Source: Clostridia bacterium (GTDB lineage: Bacteria > Bacillota > Clostridia > Christensenellales > CAG-138). Taken from it: 33,184 nt of DNA. A program made the position numbers and the translations under genes. Location: NCBI GenBank assembly GCA_017524445.1, contig JAFXVP010000069.1, positions 1-33,184 on the forward strand, given 5' to 3'. The notes beneath the pieces are model-generated. The model made no database searches, had not been told where the DNA came from, and was given only the letters and a program-made list of their open reading frames with translations. Each line of letters begins with the position of its first letter. Position 1 is the stretch's first letter. Shown piece by piece: positions 26,453 through 32,925 of the stretch.

Positions 26453-28271
26453 TCAAGTTCTCCAGCATATTCTTGTGAGCCCGAACTTTGGCCTTTCTTC
26501 TGGTTTCTCGGATATCCTTCAGGTTCACATCGCGACTTTTTGCGGCGCTCTCTACTATAGCTTCAATATGGGCAGCAAGGTCAATCTGCGCCTGAAGATT
26601 GTCTTTCTCATAGAATTTGATGAGTTTACTTTTCTGCGTATTGATTTTATCAACCGCTGAAACCGGAAGCCCATTGTATCGAGCTTCAATCAGCCGAAAC
26701 TCGATGTACTCGCCCTTTTCCAATAACCATACCAGCGTGCAATCGTTCGGATTATATGCCACGACAACCTTGCCTCCCCGCAGGTACCATTCGGTAAACC
26801 CATCGTGTCGATACCGCAGTCGGTTTGCATGAAGCCCATCTCTTTTGAAAGTTCCTGTAGTGCGCGGAAGCAGCGTCATTCGTAATTGCCGCGGCACAAC
26901 AGAAATCAGATTTGCCCCGGGCCGACATTTTGCCCAATTCCATATTGCGTTCGCATGCGGTGCTACGCTGTCATTGAGCATCTGCTGTGTATACGGAAAG
27001 CTTTCTATAATACGCCGTGTATTGTAATAGATGATGGCATACAGCAGAACCCGATGGAACTGGTCCATTGTCAGACGCGCCTGTTTCCGGTAATCCGGCG
27101 CGCCTCTCTGCTGATAGTCTGGTTCGATAACGCCCCTTCCTTTTAAATGAGGCTTATAATACGATTGAATCATGTTGAAGAATTCTTCAGCAATGCATTT
27201 CAGTTCGGGACGAAAGGCTGGAAGATTCACGATTCGCACTCCTAACTCGCATATCTGTTCAAAGGTATCTCCAATGTATTCCGAGCCCCTGTCAGTGACG
27301 ATAACGCCGGGAAGCTCATGACAGTCCCAGTCCAACGGCTCTATCACGATTCCGAATGACATACAATGCTGCACCTTGTCGGCAATTACGTTGTCCATCA
27401 AAAGCGCAAGCGAATATGTGCCGCTTTCCCAGGATAGGCTATAGCCCATAAGGAGTCGGGAATAAGCATCCAAACAGGCTGTCAGCACCGGTCTCCCAAC
27501 TGCATTCCCTGCTTCATCTATCAGATAGATATCGAGTATCGTGGCATCGCACATGCCCACGCCCACTGCCGGGGCAAACGCTTGCACGCCATCCCCAAGC
27601 AGCGGTCTTACGTTTTTCTGATACTCCTTCAGCCCGTCTCTTGAAATGCTCTGCTTCCAAATGTCACGGTATTTTGTGTAATAGAAGTACCGATATTGAC
27701 TGAAGGTCGGATAGGATTCCTTCAACTGCCCGGTCTCATCACAGAACTTTTCTTTCAGAAGAAGCGTATACGACTGCCGCAGACTGTGTTTCTTGGCAGT
27801 GTAATAGAATTTGTTCAAGCCCCAACGTATGACCTTTTCCGTTTGAGTCAGTTCCTTCTCTGTGGCCGTCGGCTTAGGCGCCAGGGCGGAAACAGAATCG
27901 AAAACAAGATAACGGCAAAGATATTTGCGAACCGTCATCTCCGTCCTTTCAAATCGCTCGGCCGCTATATGAATAGCTTCAGCCCGTCTGCTTTCATCTG
28001 CGAGATAAGGAAGAATCCCCGCGATGACCGTATAACGCTCATACGCCGCTTTGCGGGCCGAAGCATCCAAGGCTTCGATGTCGTAAAGGACAGTGCCCGT
28101 CGCTTCGTATAAGTCTTTTTCTGTACTGGGAGCATACCCGTCCAGTTCTGAGAGAGACAACCATTTCGGCATATGAGGATGCATGCAATTCATTATTAAA
28201 GCGCATTCCCCGTCCATGGCGAGGATTCTTATGATGGAATCGCCTTTCTTCAGCAAATCATTTTTCTGCAT
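26442..28271 (-). CDS. tnsB: TnsB/Mu-type DDE transposase
   Basis: A 609-residue transposase that binds the element ends and cuts and joins the 3' strands. N-terminal helix-turn-helix domains (about 60-200; AIHIAAERFERTEMTVRKYLCRY) precede the RNase-H-like catalytic core with Asp242 (MCDATILDIYL), Asp327 (VIVTDRGSEY) and Glu362 (KCIAEEFFN), the DDE triad. A Mu-transposase C-terminal barrel follows (VVAYNPNDCTLVWLLEKGEYIEFRLIEARY), then a basic tail (KDIRETRRKAKVRAHK). All key residues are present, so the enzyme may be active. It overlaps tnsA by 14 bases and tnsC by 11. Its likely DNA sites are the repeats at 28612-28740. Confidence 0.93.
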   Translation of the reverse strand: MQKNDLLKKGDSIIRILAMDGECALIMNCMHPHMPKWLSLSELDGYAPSTEKDLYEATGTVLYDIEALDASARKAAYERYTVIAGILPYLADESRRAEAIHIAAERFERTEMTVRKYLCRYLVFDSVSALAPKPTATEKELTQTEKVIRWGLNKFYYTAKKHSLRQSYTLLLKEKFCDETGQLKESYPTFSQYRYFYYTKYRDIWKQSISRDGLKEYQKNVRPLLGDGVQAFAPAVGVGMCDATILDIYLIDEAGNAVGRPVLTACLDAYSRLLMGYSLSWESGTYSLALLMDNVIADKVQHCMSFGIVIEPLDWDCHELPGVIVTDRGSEYIGDTFEQICELGVRIVNLPAFRPELKCIAEEFFNMIQSYYKPHLKGRGVIEPDYQQRGAPDYRKQARLTMDQFHRVLLYAIIYYNTRRIIESFPYTQQMLNDSVAPHANAIWNWAKCRPGANLISVVPRQLRMTLLPRTTGTFKRDGLHANRLRYRHDGFTEWYLRGGKVVVAYNPNDCTLVWLLEKGEYIEFRLIEARYNGLPVSAVDKINTQKSKLIKFYEKDNLQAQIDLAAHIEAIVESAAKSRDVNLKDIRETRRKAKVRAHKNMLENLNDE

Positions 28272-28596
28272 CGACTATCACGCCCCAATCGTAGATTCCG
28301 TGTTTGAGCCAATAGGTTCTGGAGGTGTCAAGAAGCCGTGCTGTCAAAGGCTTCGTCAGGTATTTCCTGTAAACACACTCCCTGACCATATAATCGCCGC
28401 CTTCGCGTTGACAAAGGAAATCGGAAGTGAAATCCATTCCCTCCAACTGAACATTTGTTTGGATGGATACGATGTCTTTTTCCGCTTCCAGATTCCTTAG
28501 ATAGGCAATCATTAAATCATCGTATAACCTGCACACCGTCTCCGATTTGGGAGACGCTGCCTTTGTGCAGCGCCCCCTATAATCCTTCTTTCTCAC
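28258..28596 (-). CDS. tnsA: short TnsA-like transposon endonuclease subunit
   Basis: A 112-residue protein matching the TnsA nuclease fold, the partner that cuts the 5' strands of Tn7. Order seen: SETVCRLYDDLMIAYL (first acid), VSIQTNVQL, FTSDFLC (Asp of the PD motif), YMVRECVYRKYL in place of the usual E/Q-x-K strand, and WLKHGIYDWGVIVDAE at the end. Tn7 TnsA is more than twice as long, so only the catalytic domain is present. The lysine of the usual E-x-K is not in register (REC-V), though YRK is close by. The start is GTG 28596 with AAAGGAG (28609-28603) six bases before. It is the first gene of the transposition operon. Confidence 0.75.
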   Translation of the reverse strand: MRKKDYRGRCTKAASPKSETVCRLYDDLMIAYLRNLEAEKDIVSIQTNVQLEGMDFTSDFLCQREGGDYMVRECVYRKYLTKPLTARLLDTSRTYWLKHGIYDWGVIVDAEK

Positions 28597-28611
28597 TTGG
28601 AACTCCTTTCG

Positions 28612-28740
28612 TTATCCTCCCAAAAACAAAACGCCTTTTTCCCAAAAACGTATGATTTTCCCCAAAAACAGCCTCATTTCCCAAAAAACAACCCGAAAAA
28701 CAGCGTTTTTGGGCCCCAAAAACAGGTTTTGGGGAAAACA
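28612..28740 (-). repeat. CCCAAAAAC repeat array, probable TnsB-binding transposon end
   Basis: At least six copies of CCCAAAAAC or one-base variants read on the plus strand start at 28619, 28641, 28661, 28680, 28692 and 28715. Two inverted copies lie at 28705-28713 (GTTTTTGGG) and 28725-28734. The first four are 22, 20 and 19 bp apart, about two helical turns, so they face one side. The array lies between tnsA and the transposon edge. Tn7-like ends carry several such TnsB sites. A possible edge is ACA at 28738-28740. Confidence 0.65.
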
Positions 28741-28762
28741 CTATATACCTGTCCGACCCCAT

Positions 28763-28867
28763 TTTTCCTCCAAACCCTCATTTTGTCAGATTTTGATTTT
28801 CCTGAAGTGGATTTCATTTCTCCTTCAGGTCTTCTTTCTTTGACCGCATATTTTCCTCCAAATCCTC
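28763..28867. repeat. 17-bp direct repeat outside the array
   Basis: TTTTCCTCCAAACCCTC (28763-28779) recurs as TTTTCCTCCAAATCCTC (28851-28867), one mismatch. The unit resembles the flanks of the array sites (TTATCCTCCCAAAAAC at 28612). A CCTGAAG/CTTCAGG inverted repeat (28801-28807, 28823-28829) lies between them. Confidence 0.5.
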
Positions 28868-29143
28868 GCCCGAGAACTCTCTCTTTCCACATCCAATGAC
28901 GTCCTTCCTGCTGTTTCTTTTATTACCATTTCCAAGTCATGTTTTTTCTTTCTTCATTCTTCCCCTATATCTTCCATCCTTAAAAAATGCCCTATTTATC
29001 TACATTTTTATGGAATTGGATTAGATGAATCGGAAGCGGTAACAGCTGTGGGAGAGGCGAGGACGGAGGATGGTGGCGGGAGAGCCTGAGAGAAAGTAAG
29101 GGCTTCTTTTTTCAGACGATTTGACGGAAAAGAGAAAAGAAAA
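28868..29143. other. AT-rich spacer, no gene seen
   Basis: Pyrimidine-rich then purine-rich DNA between the transposon-side repeats and the rpsR terminator. I see no coding frame, RNA gene or clear repeat in it. The right edge of the Tn7-like element may lie here if it is not at 28740. Confidence 0.5.
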
Positions 29144-29188
29144 AAGACCTTGGGGTTTCGCTCGAACAGAGCGGGTTCCCAAGGTCTT
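29144..29188 (-). terminator. intrinsic terminator of the rpsF-ssb-rpsR operon
   Basis: On the plus strand AAGACCTTGGG (29144-29154) pairs with CCCAAGGTCTT (29178-29188), with an inner stem CGCTC (29159-29163) / GAGCG (29169-29173). On the minus strand it runs straight into TTTTTTCTTTTC, so it terminates leftward transcription. Confidence 0.9.
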
Positions 29189-29221
29189 GTGCTTTTGCTA
29201 AAGGTCCGGTTAAGGATAATC

Positions 29222-29276
29222 CCGTTTAGCCAAGTCGTTAAAATCGTTGTCGGACGATTCTACTCGTGCTAAACGG
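29222..29276 (-). ncRNA. structured element in the rpsR 3' UTR
   Basis: Outer arms CCGTTTAGC (29222-29230) and GCTAAACGG (29268-29276) are perfectly complementary, and inside them AATCGT (29242-29247) pairs with ACGATT (29254-29259). The two-tier fold lies between the rpsR stop and the operon terminator. It has no T-run and no matching known motif that I recognise. It could be a 3'-UTR RNA element or a target site for the adjacent transposon. Confidence 0.45.
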
Positions 29277-29300
29277 TCGTTGTGACTGTGACTTTGTTAA

Positions 29301-29543
29301 TTACTCTGCGCAGTAGGGCAGCAGAGCCATGATCCGCGCGCGCTTGATCGCGACCGCGAGATCGCGCTGATGCTCGGCGCACACGCCGGACATGCGGCGG
29401 GGCATGATCTTTCCGCTCTCGGAAATGAAGCCCTGCAGCTTTTTGATGTCCTTATAATCGATGGATGTGGCCTTCTCAACGCAGAAACGGCAAACTTTGC
29501 GTCTGCTTCTCGGACGACGGGGACGCAGTTTACGATCTTCCAT
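29301..29543 (-). CDS. rpsR: 30S ribosomal protein S18
   Basis: An 80-residue S18, which pairs with S6 on the platform of the small subunit. The core [25 protein letters not shown] and [34 protein letters not shown] are typical. CRFC and CAEH give a four-ligand zinc site, so this is the zinc-binding (C+) form. AGGAGG seven bases upstream supports the ATG. The order rpsF-ssb-rpsR is conserved in Firmicutes. Confidence 0.98.
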   Translation of the reverse strand: MEDRKLRPRRPRSRRKVCRFCVEKATSIDYKDIKKLQGFISESGKIMPRRMSGVCAEHQRDLAVAIKRARIMALLPYCAE

Positions 29544-29567
29544 GTGATGCCTCCTGATATTGATGAA

Positions 29568-29987
29568 TTAAAACGGTAAGTCGTCGGAATTGATGTCGGT
29601 GAATCCGGCAAGATCCTGCGCGGGCGCCTGCGGACGCGGTGCGGAATAACCGCTGCCGGAATCCTCGGTGCTCTTCGGCGTCAGGAATTCGACTTCATCT
29701 GCCGAAACGTCAAGCGACATACGGGTTGTGCCGTCCTTCGCTTCGTAGGTGCGCGCCTGCAGCTCGCCGATGACGGCGACCTTGCGTCCTTTTGAAAGGT
29801 AACGCGCGCAGGTGTCGCCCAGCTGCCGCCAGGCATTGATGCGGAAAAAGTCCGTTTGTCTTTCACCGCTCTGGTTTGCGAAGCGCCGGTTGACGGCGAT
29901 GGTGAAGGTGCAGATGGTCACGCCGCTGGGCGTGCTGCGCACTTCGGGGTCGTGGGTCAGGTTGCCGATCAAAGTAATTTTGTTCAT
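29568..29987 (-). CDS. ssb: single-stranded DNA-binding protein
   Basis: A 139-residue SSB. An OB fold (1-105; MNKITLIGNLTHDPEVRSTPSG ... FTIAVNRRF) is followed by a short Ser/Pro/Ala-rich linker and the acidic tip DINSDDLPF, which recruits replication and repair partners. It coats single-stranded DNA in replication, recombination and repair as a tetramer. It is flanked by rpsF and rpsR, and GGAGG precedes the ATG by about ten bases. It is somewhat shorter than B. subtilis SsbA because of the short linker. Confidence 0.97.
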   Translation of the reverse strand: MNKITLIGNLTHDPEVRSTPSGVTICTFTIAVNRRFANQSGERQTDFFRINAWRQLGDTCARYLSKGRKVAVIGELQARTYEAKDGTTRMSLDVSADEVEFLTPKSTEDSGSGYSAPRPQAPAQDLAGFTDINSDDLPF

Positions 29988-30027
29988 GCTTTCGATTTCC
30001 TCCGTTCTTTCGTGCTGTTACTTTGGT

Positions 30028-30315
30028 TTATGCTTCCTTGCGAGTGACCATGTAGCGCATGAGCCGTTCATCGTTGCGCATGTTGCGCTCCAGCTCACGG
30101 GGCAGTTCCGGATTCGCGTTGAAGACGACCAGAACATAATAGCCCTCGGTCTTGTAGTCGATCGGGTATGCCAGGCGACGCTTGCCCCAAACCTCGGTCT
30201 TCTCGATCTCGCCGCCGTTTGCGGTGATAATGTCGGCAAACTTATCCATGACGACCTTATCCGCTTCTTCATCAAGCTCGGGCGTGATCACGTACAAAAC
30301 TTCGTACTGATTCAT
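30028..30315 (-). CDS. rpsF: 30S ribosomal protein S6
   Basis: A 95-residue S6 with the normal length and sequence (MNQYEVLYVITPELDEEADK ... GEIEKTEVWGKRRLAYPIDYKTEGYYVLVVF ... RNDERLMRYMVTRK). It binds 16S rRNA as a pair with S18. The start at 30315 is fixed by AAGGAGGTG (30330-30322). A longer in-frame reading upstream belongs to the leader. It is the first gene of the operon. Confidence 0.97.
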   Translation of the reverse strand: MNQYEVLYVITPELDEEADKVVMDKFADIITANGGEIEKTEVWGKRRLAYPIDYKTEGYYVLVVFNANPELPRELERNMRNDERLMRYMVTRKEA

Positions 30316-30373
30316 GTATTTCACCTCCTTGTGGACTTGTGGCCTTCTTATGAAGGCAAGAAGGACCGTTAGC
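30316..30373 (-). promoter_or_regulatory. rpsF leader hairpin, possible S6:S18 autoregulatory site
   Basis: The 58-nt leader contains a stem of CCTTCTT / AAGAAGG (30343-30349 with 30358-30364), extended by GG-CC across a bulged base, followed by CACAAGTCC and then the ribosome binding site. Many bacteria carry an S6:S18-binding leader at this place. The match to its consensus is from memory and not tested. Confidence 0.4.
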
Positions 30374-30379
30374 TTTCGT

Positions 30380-30408
30380 ACTATATCACATCTCTTTCCG
30401 GAATGCAA
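30380..30408 (-). promoter_or_regulatory. sigma-A promoter of rpsF-ssb-rpsR
   Basis: On the minus strand TTGCAT (30408-30403) and TATAGT (30385-30380) are 17 bp apart, and TGA before the -10 makes it an extended -10. Confidence 0.85.
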
Positions 30409-30440
30409 GCATTTTTTGCGGTATATTCTGCGTTTTTCAT

Positions 30441-30512
30441 GACGGCGGAGCCGTCAAATCATGCGCAAAGCGCAATTCATGTGCAACGCACAATTCATGC
30501 GCCGTAAGGCGC
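30441..30512. repeat. tandem array of four mini-hairpins
   Basis: Four short hairpins, each different in sequence but all self-complementary, are joined by AATCAT/AATTCAT spacers: GACGGC/GCCGTC (30441-30455), GCGC/GCGC (around 30463-30473), GTGC/GCAC (30481-30491) and GCGCC/GGCGC (30499-30512). Centres are about 18-20 bp apart. No gene is supported across it. Confidence 0.75.
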
Positions 30513-30590
30513 AATTCATTCGGGACGTCGGGGATTGTCAGCGGGACGTCTGGGTCGGATCGCGCGTACCAAAGCCTTCTCCTCGAGGAG

Positions 30591-30653
30591 AAGAGATGGC
30601 GACGCGCGACCTGACGCGCGACGGCACCGCTGAAATGAAGCGCAAGCGGAGTG
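30591..30653 (+). repeat. dispersed hairpin repeat, copy 2
   Basis: AAGAGATGGCGACGCG at the left and AAGCGGAGTG at the right match copy 1, with a CGCGCGACGGCACCGCTG core in common, but the central hairpin is missing. An 18-bp perfect palindrome (30576-30593, CTTCTCCTCGAGGAGAAG) adjoins the left edge. Confidence 0.75.
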
Positions 30654-30767
30654 TGTACGGCGCAGCGTGAGCGAAGCCGGATGAGGTGGACACGCAAAAA
30701 GCGTCAGCTTTTGCGGATGAATGAATTCCCTTCGGTATGAATGCGGAAGCGGGGCGTCGGGGACTCT

Positions 30768-30843
30768 CCACTCCGCTGACGCTTCGTTACATAGGCAGAT
30801 CGCGCGACGATGCACCGCATCGTCTACCGCGTACCATCGCCCC
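30768..30843 (-). repeat. dispersed hairpin repeat, copy 3
   Basis: Read on the minus strand it contains CGCGGTAGACGATGC, GCATCGTCGCGCGA and GTAACGAAGCGTCAGCGGAGTGG, a near match to copy 1 over the whole length. Its hairpin GACGATGC/GCATCGTC (30806-30824) differs from copy 1 by a C-G to T-A pair change on both arms. Copies 2 and 3 face each other between the rpsF and holA promoters. Confidence 0.8.
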
Positions 30844-30864
30844 CTGCACGCGTCATGAACGGCA

Positions 30865-30893
30865 TTGAAATACAATGTCGTTTGTGATACAAT
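30865..30893 (+). promoter_or_regulatory. sigma-A promoter of holA
   Basis: TTGAAA (30865-30870) and TACAAT (30888-30893) are 17 bp apart, with TGA directly before the -10. The -10 ends six bases before the holA ATG, so transcription should begin at or near that A. Confidence 0.8.
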
Positions 30894-30899
30894 ACAGCC

Positions 30900-31886
30900 A
30901 TGACCGAAAAAGAGCTGTATGACCGTACAAACGCCCGGACGCTGTCCGGGGCATACCTTCTGGAAGGCGCGGAGGAACTGACCAAGCAGCAGGCGATCGA
31001 CCGCGTTACGGCGCTTCTGGACCCCGGCTTTTTGGACCTGAACCTCAAGCGGGCAAAGGAGCCGGACGTTTCCGCCGTGCTCGACGCCGCGCATGCCGTA
31101 CCGGTGTTCGACGCGCTGAGCGTGACGATCTTTACCGATTTCGATGACGCCGCGCTTTATGAAGGGCTTGAAACGCGCAAAGCGCTCGACGCGCTCTTTG
31201 CGTCCTCCGACGCGATCACGCTGTTTGTGCGCCGCGGCAGCGCAAAGGAAACCGATTTCGTCCGCCTGTTTAAGGAAAAGGGCCGCGTCGTTTCGTTCGA
31301 GCCGTTTTCCGAGGACCGCGCGCGGGAGATGTGCATGCGGCTTTGCGCGAAGCGCGGCGTGCGGCTTGACCGTCCGGAGGCGTTTCAGCTTGTCGACATG
31401 GTCGGCACGGACGCGTACCGGCTGAAGAACGAGATCTCGAAGCTCTGCGACTACGTCGGCAGCGGCGGCACGGTCACGCGGGACGTGCTGAAGGGGGTCG
31501 TCACGCCGTCGGTCGAGTACGAGATCTTCCCGATGCTGAACGCACTTTTGGCCGGCAACAAAAAGACCGCCATGCGCATGCTGACCGAGGCGATTCATGA
31601 CGGGCAGGAAAACCCGCTGCGCGTCGCGACGTTCCTCGAAGGGCGATTGAAGCAAATGCTGATCGCAAAGGAGATGCTCGAAGATAAACGCCCGCGTCCG
31701 GAGATCCTGAAAACGCTCGGCGGCAATCCGAAAGCGGCGGAGATGACGGTCAAAAACGCGCAGAAGTTCCCGCTGCAAAAGCTCAAAAACGCCGTCGCGG
31801 CGTTCGCCCGCATCAACGCGGACATGAAGCAGGGGCTGATGAACGAATCCGACGCCCTGATCCTTGCGATCTATAAAAGCTTCTGA
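30900..31886 (+). CDS. holA: DNA polymerase III subunit delta
   Basis: A 328-residue clamp-loader subunit that opens the beta clamp. The N-terminus (LYDRTNARTLSGAYLLEGAEE) has the HolA pattern in which a short helix leads to a YLLxG strand. Then come VPVFDALSVTIFTDF, AITLFVRRGSAKETDFVRLFKEKG, the MVGTDAYRLKNEISKLCDYVG helix pair (domain II) and the helical collar domain (NPLRVATFLEGRLKQMLIAKEML). No ribosome binding site is seen in front of the ATG, and the promoter leaves no room for one. Homology of the first residues still supports this start. It stands alone, separated from rpsF by repeats. Confidence 0.92.
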   Translation: MTEKELYDRTNARTLSGAYLLEGAEELTKQQAIDRVTALLDPGFLDLNLKRAKEPDVSAVLDAAHAVPVFDALSVTIFTDFDDAALYEGLETRKALDALFASSDAITLFVRRGSAKETDFVRLFKEKGRVVSFEPFSEDRAREMCMRLCAKRGVRLDRPEAFQLVDMVGTDAYRLKNEISKLCDYVGSGGTVTRDVLKGVVTPSVEYEIFPMLNALLAGNKKTAMRMLTEAIHDGQENPLRVATFLEGRLKQMLIAKEMLEDKRPRPEILKTLGGNPKAAEMTVKNAQKFPLQKLKNAVAAFARINADMKQGLMNESDALILAIYKSF

Positions 31887-31944
31887 ACAAAAAAAGACCG
31901 CGTGACGGAGGCGCTTCGTAAGGAAGCATCTCCTTCCCGTTTGA

Positions 31945-31966
31945 ATACGAGAAATATACGAGAAAT
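31945..31966 (+). promoter_or_regulatory. tandem 11-bp repeat, putative activator site
   Basis: ATACGAGAAAT occurs twice in perfect tandem (31945-31955 and 31956-31966) and ends exactly where the -35 begins. Eleven-base direct repeats against a -35 are the usual layout of OmpR/PhoB-type response-regulator sites. Confidence 0.6.
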
Positions 31967-31995
31967 TTGACCACGCCAGCCAGTAATGGTACAAT
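31967..31995 (+). promoter_or_regulatory. sigma-A promoter of the membrane-protein operon
   Basis: TTGACC (31967-31972) and TACAAT (31990-31995) are 17 bp apart with TGG directly before the -10. The leader to the ATG at 32131 is about 130 nt. Confidence 0.85.
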
Positions 31996-32078
31996 CATTA
32001 GATAATCGGGTTTTGTGAGGAAATCAGGCAGAGGAATCTGTGTAAACGGAACCGAAGCAAATAACCATCTCGTGTTGC

Positions 32079-32109
32079 CGTCCTGCTTCGTAAGGGCGGA
32101 CGCTTTTCC
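32079..32109 (+). promoter_or_regulatory. leader hairpin before the membrane-protein gene
   Basis: CGTCC (32079-32083) pairs with GGACG (32098-32102) around an inner CTT/AAG pairing, and CTTTTCC follows. It could be a weak attenuator in the long leader. Confidence 0.3.
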
Positions 32110-32130
32110 GGACAAAGGAGGAAAAAAGAA

Positions 32131-32919
32131 ATGTCAGATGCAATCAGAACGAACCGGATGCGCTGCAGGGTGGCTGTCGTTTCCTGCTCACTGCTTTCAT
32201 TCCTGGTCTTTCTTGCAGTGTGCGACCAGCTGCTGAGCACGCCGGACGCGATCGTTCAGGAGGTCGGATGGAAGTCCTACCATATGTTCACGATCCTGGC
32301 AAATATGTTCGCAGGCATCGCTGCGGCGCTGTGTATCCCGTACGCCGTCGACGGACTGCGCTATGACAACTATCATCTGCCGCGCTGGGTCGTAAACGTG
32401 CTGTACATGGCGACAACCGGTGTTGCGCTGACGTTCCTCATTGCGGTCACAGTCCTTTCTCCGATGACCAGTTACTACCGCATGATGCTGTATTCGAACA
32501 ATATCCTCTTCCATACGATCAACCCGATCATTGCGATCCTGCTGTTCATTTTCATCAATTCGGACCACAAGGTCAGCTTCCGCTCGACGTTTCTTGCGAT
32601 CGCGCCAGTCGTCCTGTATGCAGCCCTCTATTTCGTGCTGGTTTTCGTGATCGGGGAGGAGAACGGTGGCTGGAGAGACCACTACCAGATCCGGGATATT
32701 ACGCAGTATGTACCGCTGCCGCTTGTTGTGCTTGGCATGGTCCTGATTGCGTTCGCTGTGGCGCTGCTGCTGCGCGCCGCGCATAACAGAGTTCATAAAA
32801 AGCGGAAAAAGCAGACCGTATCCTATTACCAATCGGCGGGCGAGTTCGACTGCCCTGGCATCGCTTCCGCGATCGGGGCGCTTGCTGCCAGGAACCGCAG
32901 CAGAGACCCGGGCGGATAA
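32131..32919 (+). CDS. multi-spanning membrane protein, Pr6Pr-like
   Basis: A 262-residue protein with about six or seven membrane helices. After an N-terminal helix (VAVVSCSLLSFLVFLAVCD) comes the segment YHMFTILANMFAGIAAAL, then helices with MMLYSNNILFHTINPIIAILLFI, in which a histidine precedes the NPI turn, and VVLYAALYFVLVFVIG. The FTILxN start and the His-containing fourth or fifth helix resemble Pr6Pr/AIG1-like families, but this is a low-level likeness. The C-terminus is basic then hydrophilic and looks unlike a normal end, since the same frame continues after the stop for another 38 codons or more. AAAGGAGG (32115-32122) precedes the ATG. The function is unknown. Confidence 0.7.
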   Translation: MSDAIRTNRMRCRVAVVSCSLLSFLVFLAVCDQLLSTPDAIVQEVGWKSYHMFTILANMFAGIAAALCIPYAVDGLRYDNYHLPRWVVNVLYMATTGVALTFLIAVTVLSPMTSYYRMMLYSNNILFHTINPIIAILLFIFINSDHKVSFRSTFLAIAPVVLYAALYFVLVFVIGEENGGWRDHYQIRDITQYVPLPLVVLGMVLIAFAVALLLRAAHNRVHKKRKKQTVSYYQSAGEFDCPGIASAIGALAARNRSRDPGG

Positions 32920-32925
32920 CTGACC

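Larger units (their letters stand above)
20970..28870. mobile_element. Tn7-like transposon region (core 23745-28740, left end not found)
   Basis: Four overlapping genes, tnsA-tnsB-tnsC-tniQ (28596 to 23745, minus), form a full Tn7-like machine. A dense CCCAAAAAC repeat array stands just outside tnsA, as transposon ends do. The DNA between the dcw terminator (20968) and the rpsR terminator (29144) has lower GC than both flanks. The AAA ATPase, lipoprotein and relic are therefore possible cargo. I could not find a matching repeat array or target duplication on the left, so the outer limits given are only those of the atypical DNA. One weak candidate right end is ...GGGGAAAACA at 28740 followed by ctata. 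Confidence 0.7.

Noticed and set aside
28612..28740. CRISPR array
   Set aside because: The repeats are only about 9 bp, the spacing is irregular, some copies are inverted, and there are no Cas genes. Transposon-end binding sites fit better.
28597..28899. Plus-strand open frame of 100 codons over the repeat array
   Set aside because: It is low-complexity Pro/Lys/Phe sequence generated by the repeats, without a ribosome binding site.
20970..29140. CRISPR-associated transposon (CAST)
   Set aside because: No Cascade or Cas12k gene and no array is present, and the TniQ is of the long TnsD type.
29812..30372. Plus-strand open frame opposite ssb and rpsF
   Set aside because: Antisense shadow. Both minus-strand genes are certain.
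30441..30512. CRISPR array or small coding gene
   Set aside because: Units are too short, arms differ between units, and the open frame across it only follows from the repeat length.
30516..31994. Minus-strand open frame of nearly 500 codons over holA and the repeats
   Set aside because: It has the same Arg/His-rich shadow composition and lies opposite a clear HolA. Its end runs through dispersed repeats.
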